Notes under the pieces: model-generated
Databases searched by the model: none
Told to the model about the DNA's origin: nothing
Seen by the model: the letters and a program-made list of their open reading frames with translations, nothing else
Made by a program: the position numbers and the translations under genes
Part shown: in pieces, positions 28,346 through 37,114 of the stretch
How the letters are laid out: each line of letters opens with the position of its first letter
Numbering within the stretch: position 1 is the first letter of the stretch
Origin: Streptomyces hyaluromycini
Lineage (GTDB): Bacteria; Actinomycetota; Actinomycetes; Streptomycetales; Streptomycetaceae
Assembly (NCBI RefSeq): GCF_002217755.1
Contig: NZ_BCFL01000019.1
Coordinates: forward strand, 454,345-518,344
Direction: 5' to 3'
Length of the DNA: 64,000 bases

Positions 28346-28479
28346 GTGCAGTCGGCGCCGAGGGCCTCGACGACCGCGAGGCCCCACTTGGCATCGGCCT
28401 CGCAGGTCCCGACGACCGCCACTGAGCGAGGCGTGCTGAACGGCGTCAGGGAGCGAGCTGCTCGCACGGCCGACGCCAT
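28330..28479 (-). pseudogene. Start of an acyl-CoA synthetase-like gene
   Basis: ATG 28479 with a good GAGGAG site opens 49 codons reading SLTPFSTPRSVAVVG and KWG, the beginning of the CoA-binding domain of ADP-forming acyl-CoA synthetases (typically RSVAVVGAS...KWG). After about 30 codons it runs out of frame into the aldehyde dehydrogenase remnant. Upstream is a TetR-type palindrome that probably controlled the lost gene. Confidence 0.6.
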
Positions 28480-28508
28480 CTCGATCTCCTCGGCGGAAGC
28501 CAAAATTT

Positions 28509-28526
28509 ACTGAACTAGCATTCAGT
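28509..28526. promoter_or_regulatory. TetR-type palindromic operator
   Basis: ACTGAA (28509-28514) and TTCAGT (28521-28526) form a perfect 6-6-6 inverted repeat 30 bases upstream of the ATG at 28479. Such ACTGAA/TTCAGT palindromes are common targets of TetR/AcrR regulators of acyl-CoA and aromatic degradation genes. Confidence 0.5.
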
Positions 28527-28909
28527 TTTGATGGGGGTCAATCAGCTGTCAATGGATCTCATGCCAGGCTGTTGTTGCACTGGTCGACCGTTTGCCTGAC
28601 CTGTTGTTCAGTTCTACGGTGTTGCCCGGACGTGGTTCGCGTGGTAGGCAGTGCCCATGACAGGGCGATGGAGCAATGGCGACACGACGGTATCGGGAGC
28701 GATGACCGTCCGCCTGTGCGAGGTCATGTGCCCTGTGATCCCTGAGCCGCACTGGCAGACCGGACTGTAAACGGCCCGCTTCCCGGTGAACGCCTCCTGC
28801 TCTCTTTCAGGGTGACGCGGCTTCGGCCGGTGTCATCGCAGGAGACCGTTCAACTGGAAGCGCACAAGAGCCGTCCTCAGCCGCAGCACAGCAGCCTCTG
28901 GAGATCCAG
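28527..28909. other. Intergenic region without supported gene
   Basis: About 380 bases between the leftward synthetase remnant and the rightward FAD oxidoreductase. No convincing reading frame or hairpin is seen. Confidence 0.4.
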
Positions 28910-30525
28910 GTGCACTTCTCTTCTGCCTCTTCCGTCCCTTCTTCCACTCCCCGTCTCCCCGACGAGCGCCGCCGACCTTCCCGTTCGTCCTACGACGCCG
29001 TCGTGGTAGGCGGCGGCCACAACGGTCTGGTCGCCGCCGCGTATCTGGCTCGCGCCGGGCGCAGCGTCCTGGTCCTGGAACTGCAGGACCGCACGGGTGG
29101 CGCCGCGGTGTCGGCGCAGGCGTTCAGCGGTCTGGACGCGCGGCTGTCGCGCTACTCCTATCTGGTCAGCCTGCTGCCGAACGAGATCGTCACCGACCTC
29201 GGGCTGCGCTTCCAGGCCCGAAAGCGCCGGGTCTCCTCTACACGCCCACCCTCGTCGATGGGCGGCCGACGGGGCTCCTGGTGGACGCGGACGACGACCG
29301 GACCCGGCACTCGTTCCGTCAACTCACTGGCTCCGACAGTGAGTTCGATGCATGGCGGCGCTTCTACGGGATGACTCGGCGGGTCGCCCGGCGGGTCTTC
29401 CCCACGCTCACGGGTCCGTTGCCCAGCCGCGCCGAGCTGGAGCGGATCGTCGACGACAAGGAGGCCTGGGAGGCACTGTTCGAGCACCCCCTGGGTACGG
29501 CGATCGAGTCGAGGTTTTCGCACGACCTTGTGCGCGGGGTGGTCCTGACGGACGCGCTGATCGGGACCTTCACGCACGCCCACGACCAGTCGCTCCGACA
29601 GAACCGGTGCTTCCTGTACCACGTGATCGGCAACGGAACGGGGGAATGGAACGTCCCGCTGGGCGGGATGGGTGCGCTCACGGACGCGCTGACGGACGCC
29701 GCCCTCGCCGCGTGCGCCGAGATCCTGGTCGGCCACGAGGTCTTGAGCGTGGCCACGGACGGCACTGCCGCGGAGGTACGGTATCGGACGGTCCGGGGCG
29801 AGGGGGTGCTGGCTGCGGGTTCGGTGCTGGCGAACGTCGCACCGGCCACGCTGGCCCGCCTGCTCGGCGAGGAGCCGGAACAGCCGGCTCCTGAGGGCGC
29901 CCAGCTGAAGGTCAACATGCTGCTGCGTCGCCTGCCGCGGCTGCGCGACCGCGCCGTGGCCCCCCGGAACGCCTTCGCCGGTACGTTCCATATCGCCGAG
30001 TCGTACAGCCAGCTCGACGCCGCCTATCGCGAGGCCGCGGAGGGTCGGCTGCCGAGCCTGCCGCCCTCCGAGATCTATTGCCATTCGCTGACCGATCCGT
30101 CGATCCTTGGACCGGAGTTGGCGGAACGTGGTTATCACACCCTCACCCTGTTCGGACTCCATATGCCGGCGCGGCTCTTCGAGGGCACCGACGGCGTGGC
30201 ACGCGAGGAGGCGCTGCGCGCCACCATGGCTCCGCTCGATGCCTGCCTGGAAGAACCGATCGCCGACTGCCTGGCTCTCGACGCCGATGGCCTGCCCTGT
30301 ATCGAGGCCAGGACGCCACTGGACCTGGAGGCTGACCTGGGGCTGCCGGGCGGCAATATCTTCCACCGCGACCTGTCCTTCCCCTACGGCGGCGAAGGAA
30401 CCGGGCGGTGGGGTGTGGAGACCGCACACAGGAATGTCCTGCTGTGCGGCGCCGGGGCGATTCGAGGTGGCGGAGTGAGCGGAATTCCCGGTCACAACGC
30501 GGCCATGGCCGTTCTCGGACACTGA
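28910..30525 (+). pseudogene. Phytoene-desaturase-like FAD oxidoreductase with one-base frameshift
   Basis: GTG 28910, preceded by GGAGATCC, opens a protein with the dinucleotide motif VVVGGGHNGLVAAAYLARAG and RTGGAAVSAQ, typical of NAD(P)/FAD-dependent CrtI/PYROXD2-like enzymes. At about 29238 one base appears to be missing: the first frame ends RRRVSS and the next starts YTPTLVDGRPTGLL. The second frame runs to 30525 with GGMGALTDAL and the C-terminal FAD-binding end GVSGIPGHNAAMAVL. Repaired, it would be about 538 residues, normal for the family. Single-base loss could be genuine or a read error. Confidence 0.8.
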
Positions 30526-30599
30526 AACCAAAGGCGGCACGGGCGCAACTCAATTCACCCGTGCCGCCATCGGACTATTGTCCTGGGCGGCCGCGCTGT

Positions 30600-30866
30600 C
30601 TAGTCCTCGAGCCGCGTGATGATCTTTATGACATCAGGTGTGCGATACAAGAATTTCTTGAGCTGTTCCAGTCTCGTCTCGTCGGAGACGCGTACGTGGA
30701 TCGTGATCCGCCGCCGGTCGTCAATCAACTCGTCGACCTGCAGAGTCGTCAGTTCGAACTGACGGAACGCCACGATCGAGGCAACGCGGGCAACAGCCTG
30801 CGGCCTTGCGGTCACATCGATGTCCAGCACAGCACGGAGGCCGGCCGACTGCCTGACGGTTTGCAT
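30600..30866 (-). CDS. Stand-alone ACT domain protein
   Basis: An 88-residue protein that is essentially one ACT domain: VLDIDVTARPQAVARVASIV, then a middle strand FELTTLQVDEL and an end KKFLYRTPDVIKIITRL. ACT domains bind amino acids and control enzymes or regulators; the pattern is near that of the acetolactate synthase small subunit but without its C-terminal half. It is divergent from an Lrp/AsnC remnant, which hints at former amino-acid-dependent control. No strong ribosome site is seen. Confidence 0.75.
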   Translation of the reverse strand: MQTVRQSAGLRAVLDIDVTARPQAVARVASIVAFRQFELTTLQVDELIDDRRRITIHVRVSDETRLEQLKKFLYRTPDVIKIITRLED

Positions 30867-30997
30867 GGGGACACGCTTTCAGTACCAGCATTCGACGGCA
30901 ACGAAAATATGTGCATCGATACCGAAGAAGCAGCTTTCTGTAAGTGGGACCGATCCCAGACTGAGCAATGCGTCCAGTTCCGCTTACACCTGAGGGC

Positions 30998-31132
30998 ATG
31001 TCGGCACAGATATCTCTCGACACGGTCGATCTGCGAATTCTGGAACTACTGCGGGCCGACGGACGGCGCACCGTTCGGGATATCGCCCGGCTGGTGAATC
31101 TCTTGGACCAGGGTCTTTACGGCGCCTGGTAG
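30998..31132 (+). pseudogene. Lrp/AsnC regulator reduced to part of the HTH
   Basis: ATG 30998 opens 44 codons: DTVDLRILELLRADGRRTVR, then DIARLVN, the classical start of an Lrp/AsnC HTH, and then stops at 31132. The rest of the HTH and the ligand-binding domain are absent downstream in all frames. It stands 131 bases from the divergent ACT-domain gene. Confidence 0.7.
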
Positions 31133-31264
31133 CGCGTCGCCACCCTTGCGGCCGACGGGTGTTTCGGCGCGCCCCTGTCGGCGGCCGTGCACACCCTCGT
31201 GGGGGCCAGCGTGACGCTCCGGTGGCTGACGAGCGCCCTCGCGCCGCGGGTCGGCCCGGGGTGG

Positions 31265-34102
31265 TCAGTGGGGGATGAGGGGCTGCTCGGCCCAGATGGT
31301 CTTGCCGCTGGGCGTGAAGTGGGTGCCCCAGCGATGGGCGAGTTGGGCGACGAGGAACAGGCCGCGGCCGCCTTCGTCGGTGACGGCGGCCTGGCGTGGA
31401 TGGGGAGCGGTGCTGGAGTGGTCGGAGACCTCGCAGATGAGGTTGAGGTCGCGGATGAGGCGGACGTGGATGGGGGCGGTAGCGTGGCGAATGGCGTTGC
31501 TGAGCAGTTCGGTGAGGATGAGTTCGGTGGTGAAGGCGCCGTCCTGCAGGTTCCAGGCGTCGAGCTGCTGGTTGGCGGCGGCGCGGATTGCGGGGACGAT
31601 GGCGGGGTCCGCAGGGAGGTCGTCCCAGGCGGCGATGTCTTTCGGGTCGAGGGCGTGCGTCTGGGCGACGAGCACGGTGATGTCATCCTCGGCCGGTTGG
31701 GTGGTGGGCAGATTGCGGATGATCTCCTCGCATGTGCCCTGGGGGGTGCGATGGCCGTTGGCCAGGGTGTGCCGCAGGCGGTCCAGTCCGACATCAATGC
31801 TGTGAGCGCGATCTTCGACGAGACCGTCGGTGTACAGGATGAGCTGGCTGCCCTCGGGGATGTCGAAGTCGACGGAGGCGAAGGGCAGCCCGCCCAGGCC
31901 GAGGGGCGGGCCCGCGGGCAAGTCGGGGAAGGTCACCGTGCCATCGGGGTGCACGAGGGCGGGAGGCAGGTGGCCTGCGCGGGCCATGGTGGCCCGCCGG
32001 GTGGTCGGATCATAGATGGCGCACAGGCAGGTCGCTCCGATGACACCGTCGCTTCCCGAGGTTTCCTGGTCCATGCAGTCGACCAAGTCATCGAGGCGGG
32101 TGAGGAGTTCATCGGGATCGAGGTCGAAGACGGAGAAATTACGGACCGCCGTGCGCAGCCGTCCCATGGTGACGGCCGCGTGGATGCCGTGGCCCACCAC
32201 GTCACCGATGACCAGGGCGACGCGAGCACCGGAGAGGGGGATGACGTCGAACCAGTCGCCCCCGACGCCGGAGCGCGCAGGCTGGTAGTAGTGGGCGACC
32301 CGCACAGCCTGCTGGCGGGGCAGGCCCGTGGGCAGCAGGGTATGTTGCACCGCGATGGCCATGGTGTGTTCGCGGGTATAGCGGCGTGCGTTGTCGATGC
32401 AGACCGCGGCCCGGGCAACGAGCTCCCCGGCGAGGGCGACATCGTCGTCCTCAAAGGGCTCGGGCTGTTCGCAGCGGTAGAAGCAGGCGACCCCCATGGT
32501 GACGCCGCGAGCGCGGGCGGGCACGGCGATCAGGGAGTGAACTCCCCGTTCGAGGATCTGCTTCGAGCGTGTGGGGTCGTGCGCCTTCCACGCTTCGGCG
32601 GTCGACAGGTCGGCCTCCAGCACCGGCCGCCCGTTGGCCAAGCAGCGGGCCTGCGGTGTGGCAGGTCCGTAGTGCATCTGCGTACCGGCAGGGTGGAACG
32701 GGCAGTCTTCCGCTATGCCCTGCAGCGCTGTGCGACGCAGGGTGGGGGCGGGAGTCGGCTCGTCCCCGCGGAGCACCCCGTCATACAGGTCGACAGTGAT
32801 GTAGTCGGCAAAGCTGGGCGCCAGCGCCTGGGCGAGTTCTTCGGCGGTGCGCGCGACGTCCAGGGTAGTGCCGATGTGCTCTCCGACCGTATTGAACAGT
32901 TCCAGGCGGCGCCGGGCGGCGAGAGCGAACTTGCCCACCCGGGGGTCGCCGATCATCACGGGCCAGCTGGCGCCGGGCAGGGGTGGCGCGGCGGTCTGGC
33001 GAGCCGTCGGGGGGACCATGCGGTCCGGCACCACCACGGCGGCAGGGCGCGCCGGGTGGGGCGTGTCGGCCATGCCCAGCCGATGTGCTCTGCGGCTCGG
33101 GACCGCCTGCGCCGACCGGCTCGAGGCTGCCGCGGGCCCGGCGATGGGCTGTGGCACAGTGCGCGGGGACGGCGGGTCGAGCACGGTCAGGTGATTCGGC
33201 AGGGGACCTTCGAGGAATACCTCCACCACGACGCCGGGCGTGCTGCCGGGCACCGGCCGGGCCAGCAGCCACGCCGTCTGTTCGCCGGAGAGCGGCACCT
33301 GGACGGTGTCCGCACGGCCCGCGGCGATCAGTGAGGCGGCCGTCTGCTGCAGGACAACCCGGTCCCTCGGGCTCCATCCGATGGCCATCAGCGCGGCCAG
33401 GCCGATTGCGTCCGTGGTCACCGAGGCGTCCGGGAACCGTCCGGTGGCGTGCATATACGCCTTGATCAGGGCCCGCTCCGTCTCCGTGGCCTGCTCCAGC
33501 ATCCGCTGCTCGATGTCGAGGGCCGCCTGGCGGATGAGGGCGTCCGCCTTGGAGCCGAGGTTGCCGGTGGACGGATAGGCAGCGTTCACCACACCGACCA
33601 GGCGTCCGTTGAGCGGATCGCGGACCGGAACGGCATGGCAGTCCGCTCCTTGCAGGCGCTCGTCGAAGTGCTCCGGGCCGAACAGATGGCAGGCGTGTCG
33701 CCCGGTCAGCACCAGGTTGATGGCGTTGGTGCCGGCCAGCGGCTCCGCCAGGCAGAAGCCGGGAAACCCAGCGGTGGAATCGCAGTGCACGGCCATCTGG
33801 GGCTCACCGACACACCGCTGCAGGATCCAGCCGGCCGCATCGGTGACGATCACTCCGACTGGGGTCCCGCTGATCAGGTCGGTGACCCTGTCCAGCACCG
33901 GTCGTGCCGCCCGCATGAGGTCACCGTCAGTGTCGAGCGTATCCACGTCCCGGTAGGGCACATCAATGCCCTCGGGCCGAAGGCCCAGCGCCTGGCAGTG
34001 CTGCCAGGAGGAAACCACCGAGCTCCGCACGCCCCCGCTGACCAGGTCACCGGCCATGAACCTCTCCCGGCTCCGTGCGATCAGCTCGATGCGCTCGCGC
34101 AC
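31265..34102 (-). CDS. Multi-domain SpoIIE-type phosphatase with GAF and HATPase domains
   Basis: A 945-residue signalling protein. Residues ~45-205 resemble the sensory domain of DhaR-like activators (PVGVIVTDAAGWILQR, GFCLAEPLAGTNAINL). A second GAF domain lies at ~420-580. Residues ~590-790 are a SpoIIE/PP2C phosphatase with the metal-binding motifs GGDWFDVIPL and VIGDVVGHGIHA. The end is a RsbW-like ATPase (LTELLSNAIRHA, DEGGRGLFLVAQL). Such fusions control sigma factors through anti-sigma antagonists. GTG 34102 has GGGAGG eight bases upstream; the ATG at 34135 and TTG at 34171 have none. Confidence 0.85.
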   Translation of the reverse strand: MRERIELIARSRERFMAGDLVSGGVRSSVVSSWQHCQALGLRPEGIDVPYRDVDTLDTDGDLMRAARPVLDRVTDLISGTPVGVIVTDAAGWILQRCVGEPQMAVHCDSTAGFPGFCLAEPLAGTNAINLVLTGRHACHLFGPEHFDERLQGADCHAVPVRDPLNGRLVGVVNAAYPSTGNLGSKADALIRQAALDIEQRMLEQATETERALIKAYMHATGRFPDASVTTDAIGLAALMAIGWSPRDRVVLQQTAASLIAAGRADTVQVPLSGEQTAWLLARPVPGSTPGVVVEVFLEGPLPNHLTVLDPPSPRTVPQPIAGPAAASSRSAQAVPSRRAHRLGMADTPHPARPAAVVVPDRMVPPTARQTAAPPLPGASWPVMIGDPRVGKFALAARRRLELFNTVGEHIGTTLDVARTAEELAQALAPSFADYITVDLYDGVLRGDEPTPAPTLRRTALQGIAEDCPFHPAGTQMHYGPATPQARCLANGRPVLEADLSTAEAWKAHDPTRSKQILERGVHSLIAVPARARGVTMGVACFYRCEQPEPFEDDDVALAGELVARAAVCIDNARRYTREHTMAIAVQHTLLPTGLPRQQAVRVAHYYQPARSGVGGDWFDVIPLSGARVALVIGDVVGHGIHAAVTMGRLRTAVRNFSVFDLDPDELLTRLDDLVDCMDQETSGSDGVIGATCLCAIYDPTTRRATMARAGHLPPALVHPDGTVTFPDLPAGPPLGLGGLPFASVDFDIPEGSQLILYTDGLVEDRAHSIDVGLDRLRHTLANGHRTPQGTCEEIIRNLPTTQPAEDDITVLVAQTHALDPKDIAAWDDLPADPAIVPAIRAAANQQLDAWNLQDGAFTTELILTELLSNAIRHATAPIHVRLIRDLNLICEVSDHSSTAPHPRQAAVTDEGGRGLFLVAQLAHRWGTHFTPSGKTIWAEQPLIPH

Positions 34103-34246
34103 GTCGACAGCCTCCCATTCCCCCGTGCCCTCCATGGCGAACGTCGAACCGTCAACGTACCCAGAGTGCAAAAGGTCAATATCACATTATATCTGGATGG
34201 TGAGGCACGCCAAGGGCCGTGTTCACGGGGCTTGCGGTGTTCTTAG

Positions 34247-34600
34247 CACCAGCTCGTCAAAGATGGAGCGTCCCCGGACGACCCCGCGCTGAGCGAATAC
34301 TGGCGGGACCGCCGCCGGAAGAAAGCGCCGCCGCCGATGGACAAGACCAGTCTCCTCCTCGCGGTCCGGCAGCAGGGGCTGTGTTTTCTCTGCAAACAGG
34401 CGCTGATCGTCGGAGGCGAGTGCCAACCGGACAGCCCACGCGAGTGGATCGACTGGTTCGCGGCCTTGAAGAAGATGCTCCGCAAACGTCACTTCACCTA
34501 CCGGCGAGACGGCGGCACGGATGAACGGACCAGCCTTCGCCTAGTGCGCTCCGAATGCCACCGACAGCACCACGCGGGCGACAGCAGACGGGCCACATAA
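34247..34600 (+). pseudogene. Group II intron maturase, C-terminal HNH remnant
   Basis: The frame reads DGASPDDPALSEYWRDRRRK, then GLCFLCKQALIVGGECQP and SECHRQHH. This is the C-terminal end of group II intron-encoded proteins: the linker DGxSPDDPxLxEYW and the HNH endonuclease with its CxxC...CHR residues. A stop at 34244 and loss of everything upstream show that reverse transcriptase and maturase domains are gone. The downstream RNA domain V lies at the expected distance. Confidence 0.8.
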
Positions 34601-34634
34601 CCCTGCTGACCTGCGAAGCCCTCGCGGCTTGCTT

Positions 34635-34703
34635 GAACCGGATGCGGGGAAAGCCTGCACGTCCGGTTCTGAAGGGGCCAGAAATCAGTAATGGCCTCCG
34701 GCT
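34635..34703 (+). ncRNA. Group II intron domains V and VI (3' end)
   Basis: 34635-34669 folds as intron domain V: outer stem GAACCGGA with TCCGGTTC, inner stem around a GAAA tetraloop, and the AGC-like triad region. 34672-34698 forms a domain VI hairpin (GGGGCCA with TGGCCTC), and the intron probably ended near ...GGCTAC at 34703. With the HNH remnant this marks the 3' end of a truncated group II intron inserted just upstream of the MarR gene. Confidence 0.75.
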
Positions 34704-34739
34704 ACCGGATCAGCCCAAGCGCCCCCTGCTCGCGATGTA

Positions 34740-34753
34740 GTTAAAATTGGAAC
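34740..34753. promoter_or_regulatory. Candidate MarR operator (copy 1)
   Basis: GTTAAAATTGGAAC is an imperfect palindrome (GTT...GAAC) 39 bases upstream of the MarR start. It differs by one base from GTTCAAATTGGAAC before the HbpS-like gene at 36005-36018, which suggests that the MarR protein binds both. Confidence 0.6.
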
Positions 34754-34792
34754 CCAGGGGCGGGGCGCGGGACGGCGAGGTTGGAGGGCACG

Positions 34793-35248
34793 GTGGCCGA
34801 CACGGTTTGGCTCGACCAGCGCCAGCTGGATGCATGGAGAGCGTTTCTGCTGGTCAGCTCGCTTATCGAGCGACAGGTCGAGCAGCAGCTAAGAGACGAC
34901 GCGCAGCTGTCTCATCAGCAGTACGAAGTTCTCAGCCGTCTCGCTGACGCCCCGGACGGTGAGCTGCGCATGACCGTCCTGGCGGACGTGGCTCTCACCT
35001 CGAAGAGTGGGCTGACGTACCAGGTGACACAGCTGGAGAAAGCCGGGCTGGTCCGGCGCCGCTCTTCCGCCGGCGACGATCGCGGAGTCGTCGCTTCCTT
35101 GACCGATGCAGGGCTGGAGAGGGTCCGCGCCACTGCGCCTGGGCATGCCGGCCTCGTCCGGACATTGTTCGTCGACGGCCTGTCGGATGACGAGTTCGAC
35201 GGGCTCACCAGGGGACTCGGCGCCCTTGTCGACTGGCTGACCAACTGA
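34793..35248 (+). CDS. MarR family transcriptional regulator
   Basis: A 151-residue winged-helix regulator: LSHQQYEVLSRLADAPDGEL, recognition region VALTSKSGLTYQVTQLEKAG and wing RRRSSAGDDRGVVASLTDAG are typical of MarR dimers that release DNA on binding phenolics or oxidants. GTG 34793 follows GGAGG; a TTG at 34781 would lie inside that site. A likely operator just upstream and near-identical copies before the haem-binding gene at 35982 indicate autoregulation and control of that gene. Confidence 0.85.
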   Translation: MADTVWLDQRQLDAWRAFLLVSSLIERQVEQQLRDDAQLSHQQYEVLSRLADAPDGELRMTVLADVALTSKSGLTYQVTQLEKAGLVRRRSSAGDDRGVVASLTDAGLERVRATAPGHAGLVRTLFVDGLSDDEFDGLTRGLGALVDWLTN

Positions 35249-35392
35249 GGAACTCGCCCTTCCTGAAAGGACGCTGAACGGATTCACTTATCTCAGCGAT
35301 GCCTCAGCGACCCGTGCTCGCGCTTTTGCTGCGAGGCCCCGAACGATTTGGCGCACCCGGGCCGCTGACCGGTGATGCGCCCGCGAACATGC

Positions 35393-35425
35393 GTGTGCCG
35401 CCCGGCCGGTGGCGGGGCGGCACAC
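35393..35425 (-). terminator. Hairpin terminator of the HbpS-like gene
   Basis: Perfect 11-bp inverted repeat (35393-35403 with 35415-35425) just past the leftward stop at 35446; it may also serve the MarR gene arriving from the other side. Confidence 0.7.
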
Positions 35426-35445
35426 GGGTGGGGTGAGACCGGAAG

Positions 35446-35982
35446 TCAGGAGAGGGTCTTGAGGGCGGCGTTGGCGAAGTCGGCGTCGAGTTCGCCGGTG
35501 GGAGCGCCGGAGACACCGATGCCGCCGACGATCTTGCCGTGGACCTTGATGGGGATGCCGCCGGGCAGGATGCTGAAGCCGGGGATGTAGGTGAAGCCGG
35601 GCGAGGTCTTGGCGGCGTTCTGCAGGTCGGCGGTGGGGGTCTGGAAACCAGCTGCGGCGTAGGCCTTCTCGAAGCTGACCTGGACGGTGGCGCCGGTCGC
35701 GGTGTCCGCACGCTGCTGGTTGATGACCACGCCGTCACGGTCCACGACGGTCACGGAGACGGGGTAGCCCTTCTCAATACCCTTCTGCATCGCGATGTCC
35801 GAGACCTTCTTGGCCACCGACAGCGGCAGGTAAGGGGCGGTGCCGAGACGCGTAATGGTGGCGGCGGGCTGCGAAGCGGCACCGTTCGGGGCTGCGGACG
35901 CGCTGGGCAGGGTGGTCAGCACGGCGGTCGCGGCACCGGCGGCGGTGAGAGCGGCGGCAATGATGAGGCTCTTGCGGGGCAT
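35446..35982 (-). CDS. Secreted haem-binding protein, GlcG/HbpS family
   Basis: A 178-residue exported protein: a signal peptide of ~30 residues (cleavage near ASAAP) followed by one GlcG/HbpS (DUF336) domain with PVSVTVVDRDGVVINQQR, GFTYIPGFSILPGGIPI and KIVGGIGVSGAPTGELD. HbpS from Streptomyces reticuli is an extracellular haem-binding protein linked to redox sensing. Length is normal for the family. A GGGAGAAC site precedes ATG 35982. The palindrome shared with the MarR gene begins only 16 bases upstream, so repression by that MarR is likely. No adjacent SenS/SenR two-component genes are present. Confidence 0.85.
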   Translation of the reverse strand: MPRKSLIIAAALTAAGAATAVLTTLPSASAAPNGAASQPAATITRLGTAPYLPLSVAKKVSDIAMQKGIEKGYPVSVTVVDRDGVVINQQRADTATGATVQVSFEKAYAAAGFQTPTADLQNAAKTSPGFTYIPGFSILPGGIPIKVHGKIVGGIGVSGAPTGELDADFANAALKTLS

Positions 35983-35997
35983 GATGTTCTCCCGAGT

Positions 35998-36068
35998 CAG
36001 GGTTGTTCAAATTGGAACTTCTTGCTGGACGGAACGCTAGTCAAGAAGTTCCAATTTGAACAACCCTG
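35998..36068. repeat. 27-bp perfect inverted repeat carrying two MarR operators
   Basis: Arms at 35998-36024 and 36042-36068 are perfect complements with a 17-base spacer. Each arm contains GTTCAAATTGGAAC (36005-36018; inverted at 36048-36061), itself a near palindrome and one base different from the site at 34740. The left arm lies in the leader or promoter of the HbpS-like gene. It may be a double operator or the scar of an inversion or insertion. Confidence 0.8.
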
Positions 36069-36201
36069 TTGGGTGTGACCCGCATCACCACGGCCTCGTC
36101 GTATGCCTGCGCCTCACGTAGCGTCGACCGCGGCGGAGCGGTGTGCAGCGCGACCGCAGCCGCCATCCCCCTGCCGCCCGCGCGCCAGCCAACGTCCAGG
36201 T

Positions 36202-36984
36202 TCATCTGCAGTGAGGACGGGCCCAGGACAGCAGATCGAGCTTGTCCGCGTCCTCGTTCATCCAGGGGGTGACCTCGCGGGCCGACGGAGGCTTGGGTCC
36301 CGGGACGGGTGCGTGTCCACGCCCGGTTCGGCAGCGTCGCATGTGACGTTGGGCAGCCAACTCCCCTCCTAGGTAACCCAGTTGCTCGATATCCCGGTAG
36401 AGTTGTGTGACGTTTCTGACGCCTTCGTTCCAGCGCCGGTGCAGGTAGCCGGCGTACGGATCGACGATGTGTGCCCGCTGAAGGCTCTTGGCGACGGCAT
36501 CGTCGGCACAGCGGGCGCCCACCAGCTTGCGGACTGTGGCCTGGTGAAGCCCGAGCTTCCGGCCGATCGCCGCCTTCGACATCCTCCGCTCCCACAGTTC
36601 GTGGACGGCGGCATGCTGCTCACGCAGCCCGGTCACGATCTTCAGCCCCCGTGGTGGCTGGACCACCTGCGGCTCCGCCTCCGGCTCGTCGGACGTGTCG
36701 GCTGGTGCAGGAGGCGGTTCGGCCAGGCGGGCGCGATGCGGGTTCACCGTCTTCTCGACCGCCTGGCCGAGGTTGGCCCACAGGTGATAGCGGTCGGCAA
36801 CCTGCTCGGCCTGTGGCGCCCCGATTCGCGCGCCCTCCCCGTAACTACCCGAGCGGTCCCGGTAGATGACCTCCACCTCAGGGTGACCGCGCAGCCAGGC
36901 GGCCAGGTCCTCGCTCTCAGGCCTGCGTTCCGCGTAATTCAGCGGCATAGAGTCACGAATCTGTGGTCTGGCTTGCGCGGACAT
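36202..36984 (-). pseudogene. ISL3-type transposase remnant
   Basis: About 260 codons covering the middle of an ISL3-family transposase: EVIYRDRSGSYGEGARIGAP, then QVADRYHLWANLGQAVEKTV, a helical insertion, and a zinc/HTH-like MSKAAIGRKLGLHQATVRKL. Family members in Streptomyces have about 500 residues; here the N-terminal zinc ribbon with first catalytic Asp and the C-terminal end are missing. No terminal repeats were identified. Confidence 0.75.
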
Positions 36985-37114
36985 GGGTGAGGGAGCTTGA
37001 GAGGCGTTTCTCTAGGTGCTGGTGTTCGTGCTGGTCAGCGAGGTGTGGGTTCGAGGGTGATGATCTACTTCGGTGTGGGGATGTCGAGCTTGGCCGAGCT
37101 TCGGTGCCTCTTCC

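Noticed and set aside
31187..33334. 715-codon rightward frame opposite the SpoIIE gene
   Set aside because: Antisense to conserved phosphatase motifs; no independent support.
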